Positions 53,470 to 62,232 of a DNA stretch of 64,000 nt are shown here, piece after piece (within the stretch, counting starts at the first letter, position 1; each line of letters opens with the position of its first letter). Under the pieces are notes generated by a model that searched no databases, was not told the DNA's origin, and saw nothing but the letters and a program-made list of their open reading frames with translations. The position numbers and the translations under genes were made by a program. This DNA comes from an uncultured Oscillospiraceae bacterium (GTDB lineage Bacteria > Bacillota > Clostridia > Oscillospirales > Acutalibacteraceae): NCBI GenBank assembly GCA_902492045.1, contig CABUKB010000008.1, positions 11,540 through 75,539 on the forward strand. Reading direction: 5' to 3'.

Positions 53470-56091
53470 ATGCGGGGAAAAGGGCGGGTATTTCTGCATG
53501 GAACAGGCGCGTTCCTTCTCAGTGGATTGCTGTGGGGTGCCGTCATGGCCGTCTTCGGATTTTACCCCTTTGGCGAGAAATCCATTCTCATTACGGACAT
53601 GGGCTCCCAGTATGTCGAGTATTTTGCGGCGTTTACCCGGATGATTCGAGAGGACAGCCTATTATTCACCTGGGATACGGGAATGGGCATGAATTTTTTG
53701 GGAATATGGGCGTATTATCTGTCCAGTCCTTTTACACCGGTTCTGCTGTTGTTCCCGCAGGAGATGCTCACCGAGGGCATTTTATGCCTGCTTTCCCTCA
53801 AAATAGCCGCCTCCGGAGCGGCGATGTCCCTCTATCTTTACGGACGGTTTCAGATCAAGGGCGTGTGGAACCTCGTCTTTTCTGCCGCGTATGCTTTATC
53901 CGCCTATAGCGTGGTATACAGCTTCAACATCATGTGGCTCGACGGCGTGATCCTGCTCCCTCTGGTCGTTTTGGCGGCCCGCCGGGTGTTCGATACGCCC
54001 GCCGGGTTTCCTGAAATTGGGCGCTGCCTGCCTCTTGTCCTGGCTTTCGTCGTTGTGTTCATCGCGAATTTTTATGTGGCGTATATGGTGGGAGTGTTTG
54101 CATTTCTGCTCTATCTCATCTGGTTTTTATCGGATCCCGGAAGAAAGCGGCGTTTTTTCGGAATAACCGCTCTGTTTCTCGGATGTGCTGTTCTGGCGGC
54201 TTGTCTTGCCTGCGTGGTGCTGCTGCCCGCTTTTTTCTCCCTGAAAAACGGGTATGAGACGGTTCATGGGATCAGCTTGAGCTTCCGGGGAGTGTTTCAT
54301 CCGCTCGCCCTGCCCGGCAAGCTGGCCTTCGGAGCTTTTGATTCTGCGACGCAGACCGGGACCCCCAATCTTTATTGCGGCGTACTGACAATCGGGCTTT
54401 TGCCCCTTTGGTTCTGCAACCGCGCGATAGCCCGGCGGGAAAAGGCCGGCATGGGCCTTCTGCTTGCTGTCATGGCCCTGTCGATGATTCTGTACGATTT
54501 GGATGTGGCTTGGCATGTATTCCAGCCTCCCACCTGGTTTCCGGCCCGATACAGTTTTACCGTTGTTTTTTTGCTGGTTGGATGTGCTGCCAGGACCTTA
54601 TCCAGACCGGAAGGCCTCCGCCTGCCGGCAGTGGGGCTTTCATTGGCCGGTATGGCGGCGGTATTCGGTTTGTTGTCCTGTATTCCGTCCATTCCTTTTG
54701 CCGGAAATGGAACCGTTACCGTTTTTCTTCTCGTGGGGTATGCTCTTATTGGCTCGGTTTACATCTGGTTTCGGAAGGGAAGAGGGCATCCGGCGGTCCG
54801 ACGGGCGGCGGTCCCGGTCGCAGCCGGTCTGACGGCTCTGCTTTTCTGCGGGGAGCTCGCGTCAAGCGCGGTGGTCATGCTCAAAGGGCTGGATAGCCAG
54901 TTCGGTTTTGAAAACCGGGAGGCCTATACCGATTTTCGGCTGCGGGGTTGCCAGCTCATGGAGGCCCTTGCGTCGGTGGCGGAAGAGGATGGTTTCTATC
55001 GGGTGGAAAATGCAACCGCCCGCAATTCCAACGATGGCTTGTCGATTGGATACCACGCGGTCAGCCATTACAGTTCTCTCTCCAATCAGAGGACTTTCCG
55101 GCTTCTGGGGGAACTGGGCATGACCAATTACGTCAATCACCGGTATCTGCGCTATTATGGCGCCACCTCGGCGCTCGACGCGATTCTTGGCGTCCGTTAT
55201 GTTTTCGATACCGAGGAGCGGCGCCCCGGGATGACGTATACGGGAGCCAATTCAGGAGATACCAAAGTATATCGCAATGAAAACGCCCTGCCCCTTGTGT
55301 ATTTAGCGGATGCGGCTGTTTTGTCATCGCTGCCGGATTCCGATACTCCGTTTTCCCGGCAGAACAGCCTTTTCAATCGGCTGGCCGGTACGACGGATGT
55401 GCCGTATTTCGAGGACCTTGCGATAGACACCGAATTTTCCGGAGAAATGTCCGAATCGTCTGGACGTTTGTACCTGAATGGTACGGGCGATCTGATCTTT
55501 ACCATTGAGAACCCGAAGGAACAGGATGTTCTGCTGTATTTTCAGAATAATCTGCATGAAAATACATCGGTATATCTTGGCGGTAAGCGGCTTAACGTAT
55601 ACGACGACCGCTTGGTCACTGGTGTCATGGAACTGGGCAGGCTGCCGGCCGGAAGGATCGAGGTCCGCCTTCCCGTATCGGGAAAGGACAAATGGGTTGC
55701 TTATCCCGTCGCCGCGGGGTTTGACGAAGAGGCTTTTGGAGCTCTGGCCGAGGGACTGAAGCGAGGCGGCGCCGGGGATCTAGAGGTGACGGATACGGTT
55801 GTGAGTGGCCGGCTGACTGCTGAACGGGATGGGGTTCTTTTTACCACCATACCGATGGACAGCGGCTGGTCGGTGGAAATAGATGGAGAACGGGTAGAGA
55901 CACAGACGGCCTTCGATGCCTTTTTGGCAGTGCCGGTTACGCAGGGGGAACACACTTTCCGGCTGGTGTTTTGCCCGAGGGGCCTGAAAGCCGGAGCGGT
56001 CCTTTCCGTTGCGGGATGGGGGCTGGTCCTACTCTGGGGCTGGGCGGCAAACCGATTCAAACGACGGAAACAAGCACAAACAGAGGAGTAA
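53470..56091 (+). CDS. YfhO-family membrane protein
   Basis: 873 residues. About 12 membrane helices in the first 520 residues with loops such as DMGSQYVEYFAAF and FTWDTGMGMNFLGIWAYYLSSP split over the expected conserved positions, then a soluble C-terminal domain of about 300 residues and a final helix. YfhO proteins are GT-C-like and are linked to glycosylation of lipoteichoic acid or other surface polymers. Start ATG 53470 follows GGGGAGACGGGT. A TATACT lies at 53431-53436. EamA gene follows by 4 bp. Confidence 0.88.
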   Translation: MRGKGRVFLHGTGAFLLSGLLWGAVMAVFGFYPFGEKSILITDMGSQYVEYFAAFTRMIREDSLLFTWDTGMGMNFLGIWAYYLSSPFTPVLLLFPQEMLTEGILCLLSLKIAASGAAMSLYLYGRFQIKGVWNLVFSAAYALSAYSVVYSFNIMWLDGVILLPLVVLAARRVFDTPAGFPEIGRCLPLVLAFVVVFIANFYVAYMVGVFAFLLYLIWFLSDPGRKRRFFGITALFLGCAVLAACLACVVLLPAFFSLKNGYETVHGISLSFRGVFHPLALPGKLAFGAFDSATQTGTPNLYCGVLTIGLLPLWFCNRAIARREKAGMGLLLAVMALSMILYDLDVAWHVFQPPTWFPARYSFTVVFLLVGCAARTLSRPEGLRLPAVGLSLAGMAAVFGLLSCIPSIPFAGNGTVTVFLLVGYALIGSVYIWFRKGRGHPAVRRAAVPVAAGLTALLFCGELASSAVVMLKGLDSQFGFENREAYTDFRLRGCQLMEALASVAEEDGFYRVENATARNSNDGLSIGYHAVSHYSSLSNQRTFRLLGELGMTNYVNHRYLRYYGATSALDAILGVRYVFDTEERRPGMTYTGANSGDTKVYRNENALPLVYLADAAVLSSLPDSDTPFSRQNSLFNRLAGTTDVPYFEDLAIDTEFSGEMSESSGRLYLNGTGDLIFTIENPKEQDVLLYFQNNLHENTSVYLGGKRLNVYDDRLVTGVMELGRLPAGRIEVRLPVSGKDKWVAYPVAAGFDEEAFGALAEGLKRGGAGDLEVTDTVVSGRLTAERDGVLFTTIPMDSGWSVEIDGERVETQTAFDAFLAVPVTQGEHTFRLVFCPRGLKAGAVLSVAGWGLVLLWGWAANRFKRRKQAQTEE

Positions 56092-56095
56092 GATC

Positions 56096-56536
56096 ATGGG
56101 AACTAGTAAGGAGAAAAAGTATATGTGGCTGGTGTTTGCAGTGCTGTCGGCGGTCTTTGCCGCTCTGACATCCATTTTGGCCAAAGTGGGGATTGATAAC
56201 GTCAATTCAAATCTGGCCACGGCGATCCGCACCCTGGTGGTCGTTGTTCTGGCTTGGGGGATGGTTTTTGCCACCGGCGCTCAGGCGGGGCTGGGACAGA
56301 TTACCCATCGCAGCCTGCTTTTTCTGGTGTTGTCAGGATTGGCGACCGGCGCGTCCTGGTTGTGTTATTACCGGGCCATCCAGCTCGGTAGTGTGTCCAA
56401 GGTGGTGCCCATAGATAAAATGAGTGTGGTCATCACCTTGATCCTCGCCTTTGTATTCCTGCACGAGGAGTTTAATATCAAGATGCTCATCGGCAGTGTG
56501 CTCATTACCGCCGGGACCCTGGTCATGGTGCTGTGA
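56096..56536 (+). CDS. Single-domain EamA/DMT-family transporter
   Basis: 146 residues with five hydrophobic helices, one EamA repeat: WLVFAVLSAVFAALTSILAK at the start, SWLCYYRAIQLGSVSKVVPI in the middle, IGSVLITAGTLVMVL at the end. Family members usually have two such repeats (about 300 residues); single-repeat versions act as dimers. Start ATG 56096 after GAGGAG, four bases after yfhO. Substrate unknown. Confidence 0.88.
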   Translation: MGTSKEKKYMWLVFAVLSAVFAALTSILAKVGIDNVNSNLATAIRTLVVVVLAWGMVFATGAQAGLGQITHRSLLFLVLSGLATGASWLCYYRAIQLGSVSKVVPIDKMSVVITLILAFVFLHEEFNIKMLIGSVLITAGTLVMVL

Positions 56537-56569
56537 ATCCTGCGCGGGAACGGCTCGGCCATGCGGTGA

Positions 56570-56598
56570 TTGCATCGGCCGCTAGATTGTGGTATACT
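56570..56598 (+). promoter_or_regulatory. Predicted promoter of the GNAT gene
   Basis: TTGCAT (56570-56575), 17-base spacer, TATACT (56593-56598). Confidence 0.6.
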
Positions 56599-56635
56599 GC
56601 TATCCGTTATCAAGTAAGATAAGGGTGGCAGACAG

Positions 56636-57139
56636 ATGAGCAAAATGGAATGGGTTCCCGTCTCGGCGCCGGAACAGATTCGTCAGGTGGCGATATTGGC
56701 AAAAGAGATCTGGAACGAGCACTATGAGGGGATTCTGACCCCGGGACAAATTTCCTATATGGTGGACCATTTCCAGTCGGAGGAAGCCATTACCCTTCAG
56801 CTTTCGGAGGGGTATCAGTACCGCTTGATTACAGTCGGAGATGAACCGGCCGGATATGTCGCGTTTCGTATGGGGGAGGACCGGCTGTTTCTCAGCAAGC
56901 TTTACATTCACAAGCGGTTTCGCCTGCGGGGCCTGGCGCGCCGGGCTGTGGACCAGTTGGCGGATGTTTGCCGGGACCAAGGGGCGTCGGCGATTTACCT
57001 CACCGTGAACCGGGACAACGTGGGTTCCATCGCCGCTTATTTTGCCATGGGGTTCCGAAAAGTGCGGGAGCAAGTGTCCGATATCGGTGAGGGTTATGTG
57101 ATGGATGATTACATCATGGAAAAAGCTGTAGAACGGTAG
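56636..57139 (+). CDS. GNAT-family N-acetyltransferase
   Basis: 167 residues. The acetyl-CoA loop lies in RFRLRGLARRAVD, following the strand LFLSKLYIHKRF; IYLTVNRDNVGSIAAYFAMGF is the usual motif-B region. N-terminal EIWNEHYEGILTPGQISYMV recalls GNATs of the RimI/PhnO type. Substrate unknown. Monocistronic; followed by the tRNA promoter. Confidence 0.88.
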   Translation: MSKMEWVPVSAPEQIRQVAILAKEIWNEHYEGILTPGQISYMVDHFQSEEAITLQLSEGYQYRLITVGDEPAGYVAFRMGEDRLFLSKLYIHKRFRLRGLARRAVDQLADVCRDQGASAIYLTVNRDNVGSIAAYFAMGFRKVREQVSDIGEGYVMDDYIMEKAVER

Positions 57140-57166
57140 AAATGCTTTGGTTTTTGGAAATACCTG

Positions 57167-57195
57167 TTGACAAATGGCCTTGTTCCGCTTATAAT
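57167..57195 (+). promoter_or_regulatory. Consensus promoter of the tRNA pair
   Basis: TTGACA (57167-57172), 17-base spacer, TATAAT (57190-57195). A leader hairpin, CCGCCTCGG/CCGAGGCGG at 57226-57249, precedes the first tRNA and may guide 5' processing. Confidence 0.85.
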
Positions 57196-57263
57196 AAACA
57201 ACGTTGCGGTTTGGCAAACCCAGCGCCGCCTCGGCCTTGTCCGAGGCGGTTCGATAGGAAAAT

Positions 57264-57340
57264 GGCCCGGTAGTTCAGCTGGTTAGAACGCTAGCCTGTC
57301 ACGCTAGAGGTCGACGGTTCGAGCCCGTTCCGGGTCGCCA
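57264..57340 (+). tRNA. tRNA-Asp (GTC)
   Basis: 77-nt cloverleaf. Acceptor GGCCCGG pairs with CCGGGTC (one G-U), anticodon loop CTGTCAC gives GTC, T-arm GGTTCGAGC, and the 3' CCA is encoded. Confidence 0.95.
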
Positions 57341-57343
57341 TAC

Positions 57344-57419
<76 letters not shown>

Positions 57420-57420
57420 C

Positions 57421-57456
57421 GCCGGAGCAAAGCCCGCTTTGCTCCGGCATCTTTTT
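57421..57456 (+). terminator. Terminator of the tRNA operon
   Basis: Arms GCCGGAGCAAAGC and GCTTTGCTCCGGC with a 2-base loop, then ATCTTTTT. Confidence 0.9.
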
Positions 57457-57626
57457 GTACCTTTGGGGAAAACGATATCGTGCTCTTTTGCCCCTCCTTC
57501 TCCGCGAAAAGCAGGGAGAGAAGCGAGCCGCAGCCAGGGCGTTTGCGGCCGAACAGACGAACCGAGGATGCCTTTTTGCAGGGGCCACCCAGTCGGATTT
57601 TCTCCTATTTATGATAACCCGCTTTT

Positions 57627-57660
57627 ACGAAAACCCCGCATCCATTCAACGGATGCGGGG
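57627..57660 (-). terminator. Terminator of recG
   Basis: On the minus strand, arms CCCCGCATCC and GGATGCGGGG with a 7-base loop, then TTTTCGT. T-rich sequence also follows on the plus strand. Confidence 0.7.
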
Positions 57661-57737
57661 CTCATTTGATTTTTACAGTCTCTGGTGCGCTCTCTTGACC
57701 TTACCGGTGAACCGGACAGCAATCGCCTTTGCAACGC

Positions 57738-59783
57738 TCAGTTGAGTCCCTGTTCGCCCACCTGCCGGAACAGGCGATTGACTTCTGCCTGGAGGGGCCG
57801 GTTTTCGGGCGATTCCAGGGCCGGATCTTCTTCTATCAGCTGCGCAGCGGCGGCCTGTGCCTCCTGGAATAGAGGCATATCCCCCATCAAATCCGCGATT
57901 TTGAGATCCGGGAGACCATGCTGGCGGTTGCCGAAGAAATCACCGGGTCCCCGCAGTCTCAGATCTTCATCCGCGATACGGAAACCGTCGTTTGTCTGAC
58001 ACATAACCCGCAGGCGCTGTACCGCTTCCTCGTTTTTCGCGTCAGAGATGAGAATGCAGGTGGAAGCATGGCGGCCCCGTCCCACCCGGCCTCGAAGCTG
58101 ATGGAGCTGTGCGAGGCCGAAGCGTTCGGCGTTCTCGATGACCATCATGACGGCGTTGGGAACATCCACCCCCACCTCGATGACGGTGGTGGAGACAAGG
58201 ACCTGGATGCGGCCGGCCGCGAAATCCCGCATAACGGCATCCTTATCGGCGGCCTTCATCCGTCCATGGAGCAGACCGAGGGTATAGGAGTACAAGGGTC
58301 CCGAGGCGAGCTTTTTGAAATAGGCAGAAGCCGAGGCGAGGCCGGTATCACCGTCTTCGACCAGAGGGCATACGACATATGCCTGACGGCCCTGATCGAG
58401 GTGTTTTCGCACGTAGGCATACGCCCTTTCCCGTTTATCGCTGCCCACCGCATAGGTGGCGACCGGCTGACGACCGGGGGGCATCTCATCGAGAACCGTA
58501 ACGTCCAAATCCCCGTACAGGATCAGGGCGAGGGTGCGGGGGATCGGGGTCGCGGACATGACGAGCAGATGCGGGTTTTCGCCTTTGGCGGCCAATGCCG
58601 CCCGTTGAGCCACTCCGAAACGGTGCTGTTCGTCGGTGATTACCAGACCCAGCCGTTGGAAGGAGACGCCCTCCGACAGCAGGGCATGAGTGCCGACCAG
58701 TAAATGGATGCGACCCTCTGCCGCGTCGGAAAGGACCATCCGTTTTTCCGCAGCCGTTAGGGAACCGCTTAATAGTCCGACCCGGATACCGCCTTTTTCC
58801 AGCATGGTAGTCAGAGAACGGGCGTGCTGTTCTGCCAAAATCTCGGTTGGGGCCATCATGGCGACCTGAAAGCCGTTTCGTATCGCGGTGAACGCCACAC
58901 CGGCGGCCACCGCGGTTTTGCCACTGCCTACATCCCCTTGAATCAGGCGGGACATGGGATAACCGCTTTTCATATCCCGCACACAGTCGGCCACGGCGCG
59001 GCGTTGAGCACCGGTGGGGGGGAAGGGGAGCAACGGCCAGAAAGAATCGGAGAAATCGTGTTGGAGCCGGGCACCGGATTCTCCCCGGGAGCGTCCTTTA
59101 AGCCGCAGCAGACCCAGCTGGAGCAGCAGCAGTTCTTCAAATACCAGACGCCGCCGGGCAACTGCGAGGGCCTGATGGTCAGTTGGAAAATGGATATTTT
59201 CGAGTGCATAACGCCGGGCGCAGAGACGATGCGCCTGACGCAGGGAAAAGGGAAGAGGATCCGGATCGAGTTGACTGTCCAAAGCCAAGAGAACATTGGC
59301 CATCACGGTTTCGATCACACGGGATGTAAGACCTTCGGTTTGCGGATAGATCGGCCGTATCCGGGCCCCGCCTTCGGCCGGTTCGATGAGGGGCGAGGCC
59401 ATTTCCGCCCTTCGAAAGGTGCCGGTTACGGTGCCGAAAAAGAGGTAGTCTTCCCCTTTTTTTATTTTAGCGGCTGCATATTTGTTGTTGAAAAGGGTGA
59501 CATGGAGTACACTCACCCCATCAGAAGCAGTAAAACGGTACAAGGACAGGCCCTTGCGTACCCGATGTTCCTGAGGGGAGGACATGGCGGTCGCACGGAT
59601 GCAGCAGGGTTCTCCAACCGGAGCCGATGCGATGGGAACGATGGCGCTCCAGTCCTCATACTGCCGGGGATAATGGCGCAGCAGGGTGCCGGCCGTTGTA
59701 ACGCCGATGCAGGCAAATTGCTGGGCCCGGCGCTCGCCCACCCCTTTCAGATACTGAACGGGGGTATCCATATGAATTTCCAT
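57738..59783 (-). CDS. recG: ATP-dependent DNA helicase RecG
   Basis: 681 residues from ATG 59783, eight bases after AGGAGG. N-terminal wedge domain (VQYLKGVGERRAQQF, then LRHYPRQYEDWS), helicase Walker A GDVGSGKTAVAA, DEQHRFGVAQR box, SATPIPRT and C-terminal QLRGRVGRG. Remodels stalled replication forks and branched DNA. Monocistronic with its own terminator. Divergent from the S66 peptidase remnant. Confidence 0.95.
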   Translation of the reverse strand: MEIHMDTPVQYLKGVGERRAQQFACIGVTTAGTLLRHYPRQYEDWSAIVPIASAPVGEPCCIRATAMSSPQEHRVRKGLSLYRFTASDGVSVLHVTLFNNKYAAAKIKKGEDYLFFGTVTGTFRRAEMASPLIEPAEGGARIRPIYPQTEGLTSRVIETVMANVLLALDSQLDPDPLPFSLRQAHRLCARRYALENIHFPTDHQALAVARRRLVFEELLLLQLGLLRLKGRSRGESGARLQHDFSDSFWPLLPFPPTGAQRRAVADCVRDMKSGYPMSRLIQGDVGSGKTAVAAGVAFTAIRNGFQVAMMAPTEILAEQHARSLTTMLEKGGIRVGLLSGSLTAAEKRMVLSDAAEGRIHLLVGTHALLSEGVSFQRLGLVITDEQHRFGVAQRAALAAKGENPHLLVMSATPIPRTLALILYGDLDVTVLDEMPPGRQPVATYAVGSDKRERAYAYVRKHLDQGRQAYVVCPLVEDGDTGLASASAYFKKLASGPLYSYTLGLLHGRMKAADKDAVMRDFAAGRIQVLVSTTVIEVGVDVPNAVMMVIENAERFGLAQLHQLRGRVGRGRHASTCILISDAKNEEAVQRLRVMCQTNDGFRIADEDLRLRGPGDFFGNRQHGLPDLKIADLMGDMPLFQEAQAAAAQLIEEDPALESPENRPLQAEVNRLFRQVGEQGLN

Positions 59784-59812
59784 GACCGGCACCTCCTGTT
59801 TTTGAAATAACC

Positions 59813-59842
59813 TTGAAGAATTGGACAGGCATGTTGTATACT
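59813..59842 (+). promoter_or_regulatory. Predicted promoter of the S66 remnant
   Basis: TTGAAG (59813-59818), 18-base spacer, TATACT (59837-59842), intact although the gene downstream is truncated. Confidence 0.5.
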
Positions 59843-59860
59843 AAACGAGGGGATGAGGAT

Positions 59861-60030
59861 ATGGTGCTTCAAAAACCGCCGAAGCTTCAGGCGGGAGACA
59901 CCGTGGCGTCGATCAGCCCATGCCACGGGTGGGCGGGAGATTCCACGGTTATCGGACGGTATGAATTGGGCGTGCAGAGACTACGAGATGAGTTTTCTCT
60001 TGAAGTGATTGCGGAAACAGAGGAAGACCG
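59861..60030 (+). pseudogene. 5' remnant of an S66 (LD-carboxypeptidase/MccF-like) peptidase gene
   Basis: From ATG 59861, with GAGGGGATGAGGAT upstream, about 55 codons read as an S66 N-terminus: QKPPKLQAGDTVASISP, GWAGDSTVIGRYELGVQRL, then LEVIAE. The homology stops near 60015; the frame continues by chance through the terminator of the convergent fakA gene to 60274. Catalytic Ser, Glu and His of S66 lie beyond the lost part, so no enzyme is made. Promoter and ribosome binding site remain. Probably a deletion; alternatively the fragment is still translated as a short peptide. Confidence 0.65.
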
Positions 60031-60039
60031 ACAACAAAC

Positions 60040-60084
60040 GGGGCGGGCCCGCGGCGCCGGACGGCGCACGCATGGGCTCGCCCC
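60040..60084 (-). terminator. Hairpin terminator of fakA
   Basis: Arms GGGGCGGGCCC (60040-60050) and GGGCTCGCCCC (60074-60084, one mismatch) with further inner pairing. On the minus strand it is followed by GTTTGTTGT. Confidence 0.6.
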
Positions 60085-60106
60085 TGCGGTTCGGACTTTT
60101 TGCTTC

Positions 60107-61774
60107 TTATTCGATCGAGATAAAATAGTAGTACACCGGCTGGCCGCCGTTGACCAGCGTAATGTCCACATTGTCGCCTGCTTTAGCCGTGATGGCGTCC
60201 CGGACGGCCTCGGCGTCCTCTTCCGACATCCCTTCGCCGTACATGATGGTGATGAACGCGACCTCCCGACCTGAGATCCGGCGGGCATTGATCATGCTTT
60301 TCGTTAGTTTGACGGCCGCATGACGGATATCGGTGTCCGTGAACATCAGCTTGCCGTTTTCCAGCGCGAGAATTTCCCCTTCTTTAATGGAGTGATTGTC
60401 GAAATCGCTGTCCCGGGCGGCAAAGGTGATGGAGCCGGTGGAAACGTTGTCTGCCGCTTTCATCATGGCAGTCAAATTCTGTTCGACATCCGCGTCGCCG
60501 TCAAAGCTGAGAAGTGCGGCAACCCCCTGGGGAATGGTGCGGGTCTGCAGCACGTAGACTTTGCGGTCGGCAAGGGGGATGGCCTGTTCCGCCGCGAGAA
60601 TGATGTTCTTATTGTTCGGGAGAACATAGACCACTTTGGCAGGGGTGGCCTGGATGGCATTGAGGATGTCATCGGTGGAAGGATTCATGGTCTGGCCGCC
60701 CGATACCACTTGACTGCATCCGAGGTCGACGAACAGCGTGCGGAGCCCTTCGCCTGCGGCTACGGCAACAAATCCATATTCATCTTCAGGCTCCGCCCGT
60801 TCGAGAGGTTTCGGCTCGTCGGCATTTTCGGCATCCACCCAGCCGGCATTGGCGTGCTGGATCCGCATGTTTTCCACTTTGACGGTTTCAAACTGGCCGT
60901 ATTTGACGCCTTCCGTAAGCGCCTTGCCCGGATCGTTGGTATGGACGTGGACCTTGATGATATCGTCGTCATCCACCACGACAACGCAGTCGCCGATGGA
61001 TTCGAGATAGGCGCGCAAACGGAGCGGATCCCGGCTGTTCCCTTTATCACGTGCAACGATGAACTCGGTGCAGTATGTAAAGGTGATGTCCGCTTCAAAA
61101 GCCCCCGCGGCGCTGACCCCTTTACTCTCTGCAGGCGCCTGAGAGGAAGCCTCTCCTTCGACAACGGCGCCCCCGTTGAATACATCCTGCATAGCGCGCA
61201 AAATGATGCACAGACCCTGGCCGCCCGCGTCCACCACGCCGGCTTTTTTCAGCACCGGCAGCAAATCGGGGGTCCGGGCGAGAGAAGCCTCCGCTTCATC
61301 GCAGATGACCGCCCACACGGTTTCCACCGACGAATCCTTGGACGAGGCGGCGGCCGCTTTCTCCGCCGCTTCCCGGGCAACCGTGAGAATGGTGCCCTCC
61401 GTAGGTTTCATGACGGCTTTGTAAGCCGCTTCCACACCCATGCCGAGCGCCGCAGCAAGATCCGCGCCGTCGGCTTCGGTTTTTCCTTTGAGACCTTTGG
61501 AAAAGCCACGGAACAGCAAAGACAGGATGACCCCCGAATTGCCCCGGGCACCCCGGAGCAGGGCGGCCGAGGCCGTGTCCGCAGTCTGGCTGACCGTGGG
61601 ATCCTGCAGGCGGGCCAGTTCCCTGGCGGCGGCGGACAGGGTCATGGACATATTGGTACCCGTGTCCCCATCGGGAACCGGGAAAATATTCAGTTCATCA
61701 ACCGACTGCTTTTTCTGGTTCAGACAATTTGATGCGGAGATCATCGCATCCCGCAATACCTTACCTTGTATCAA
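60107..61774 (-). CDS. fakA: Fatty acid kinase FakA-like (DAK2 domain)
   Basis: 555 residues from TTG 61774, eight bases after AAGGGAG; product starts MIQGKVLRDAMISASN, the family norm. DAK2 domain with VPDGDTGTNMSMTL and GARGNSGVILSLLFRGF; middle domain with HVHTNDPGKALTEG; C-terminal DegV-like half. FakA phosphorylates fatty acids delivered by FakB for phospholipid synthesis. The Asp23 gene lies 59 bp upstream, the typical pairing. Confidence 0.93.
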   Translation of the reverse strand: MIQGKVLRDAMISASNCLNQKKQSVDELNIFPVPDGDTGTNMSMTLSAAARELARLQDPTVSQTADTASAALLRGARGNSGVILSLLFRGFSKGLKGKTEADGADLAAALGMGVEAAYKAVMKPTEGTILTVAREAAEKAAAASSKDSSVETVWAVICDEAEASLARTPDLLPVLKKAGVVDAGGQGLCIILRAMQDVFNGGAVVEGEASSQAPAESKGVSAAGAFEADITFTYCTEFIVARDKGNSRDPLRLRAYLESIGDCVVVVDDDDIIKVHVHTNDPGKALTEGVKYGQFETVKVENMRIQHANAGWVDAENADEPKPLERAEPEDEYGFVAVAAGEGLRTLFVDLGCSQVVSGGQTMNPSTDDILNAIQATPAKVVYVLPNNKNIILAAEQAIPLADRKVYVLQTRTIPQGVAALLSFDGDADVEQNLTAMMKAADNVSTGSITFAARDSDFDNHSIKEGEILALENGKLMFTDTDIRHAAVKLTKSMINARRISGREVAFITIMYGEGMSEEDAEAVRDAITAKAGDNVDITLVNGGQPVYYYFISIE

Positions 61775-61833
61775 TTTCAGCACTCCCTTAACAGGTGCGC
61801 GCCCGGCGTGAACGCCGAAGCGGTTCACCCCGA

Positions 61834-62187
61834 TTATTCGGTTTTCATGCCGTCCACATAGACATTGACTTTTTTCACATCCAGCCCCGTGGCCTCTTCC
61901 ACGGTGTACCGCACCTTGTTGACGATACTTTTGGCAATGGCGGATATGTTCATTCCATATATCACGGAGATATGAAGGTCCACAACAAGTTTATCGTTCT
62001 CACTGCGCACCCGGATCCCCTCGTCAGCAAAAGGACGTTTATAAAAAACCGAACGCAACCCCTGTTTGGTGCCGCTCTTGACCATGCCCGCCACACCATA
62101 ACAGGAGGACGCGGCATTACCTACAAGATAGGCAAAATATTCCTGAGAGATTTCGATGGTCCCCAGATGATTTTCAATTCGAATCAC
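61834..62187 (-). CDS. Asp23/Gls24-family protein (YloU-like)
   Basis: 117 residues. IRIENHLGTIEISQEYFAYL at the start and VDLHISVIYGMNISAIAKSI in the middle are the Asp23 pattern. Located next to fakA as in Bacillus (yloU-yloV). Family members are abundant membrane-associated envelope-stress proteins. Starts at GTG 62187; ribosome binding site GAAAGG is about 11 bases away, so the start is less certain. Confidence 0.92.
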   Translation of the reverse strand: MIRIENHLGTIEISQEYFAYLVGNAASSCYGVAGMVKSGTKQGLRSVFYKRPFADEGIRVRSENDKLVVDLHISVIYGMNISAIAKSIVNKVRYTVEEATGLDVKKVNVYVDGMKTE

Positions 62188-62232
62188 ATTGACACACGCC
62201 TTTCTCTTCAGTATTGGCGAGGAACCTGCGGC

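Larger units (their letters stand above)
57420..57737. other. Intergenic region between tRNA operon and recG
   Basis: Holds two terminators (57421-57456 and 57627-57660) in convergent orientation. The roughly 170 bp between them has short open frames without ribosome binding sites; nothing else recognised. Confidence 0.6.

Noticed and set aside
60031..60274. Continuation of the S66 remnant frame
   Set aside because: It reads through the fakA terminator and antisense through the fakA end; composition is not S66-like.
60320..61732. 470-codon open frame antisense to fakA
   Set aside because: Shadow frame; fakA has full family motifs on the other strand.
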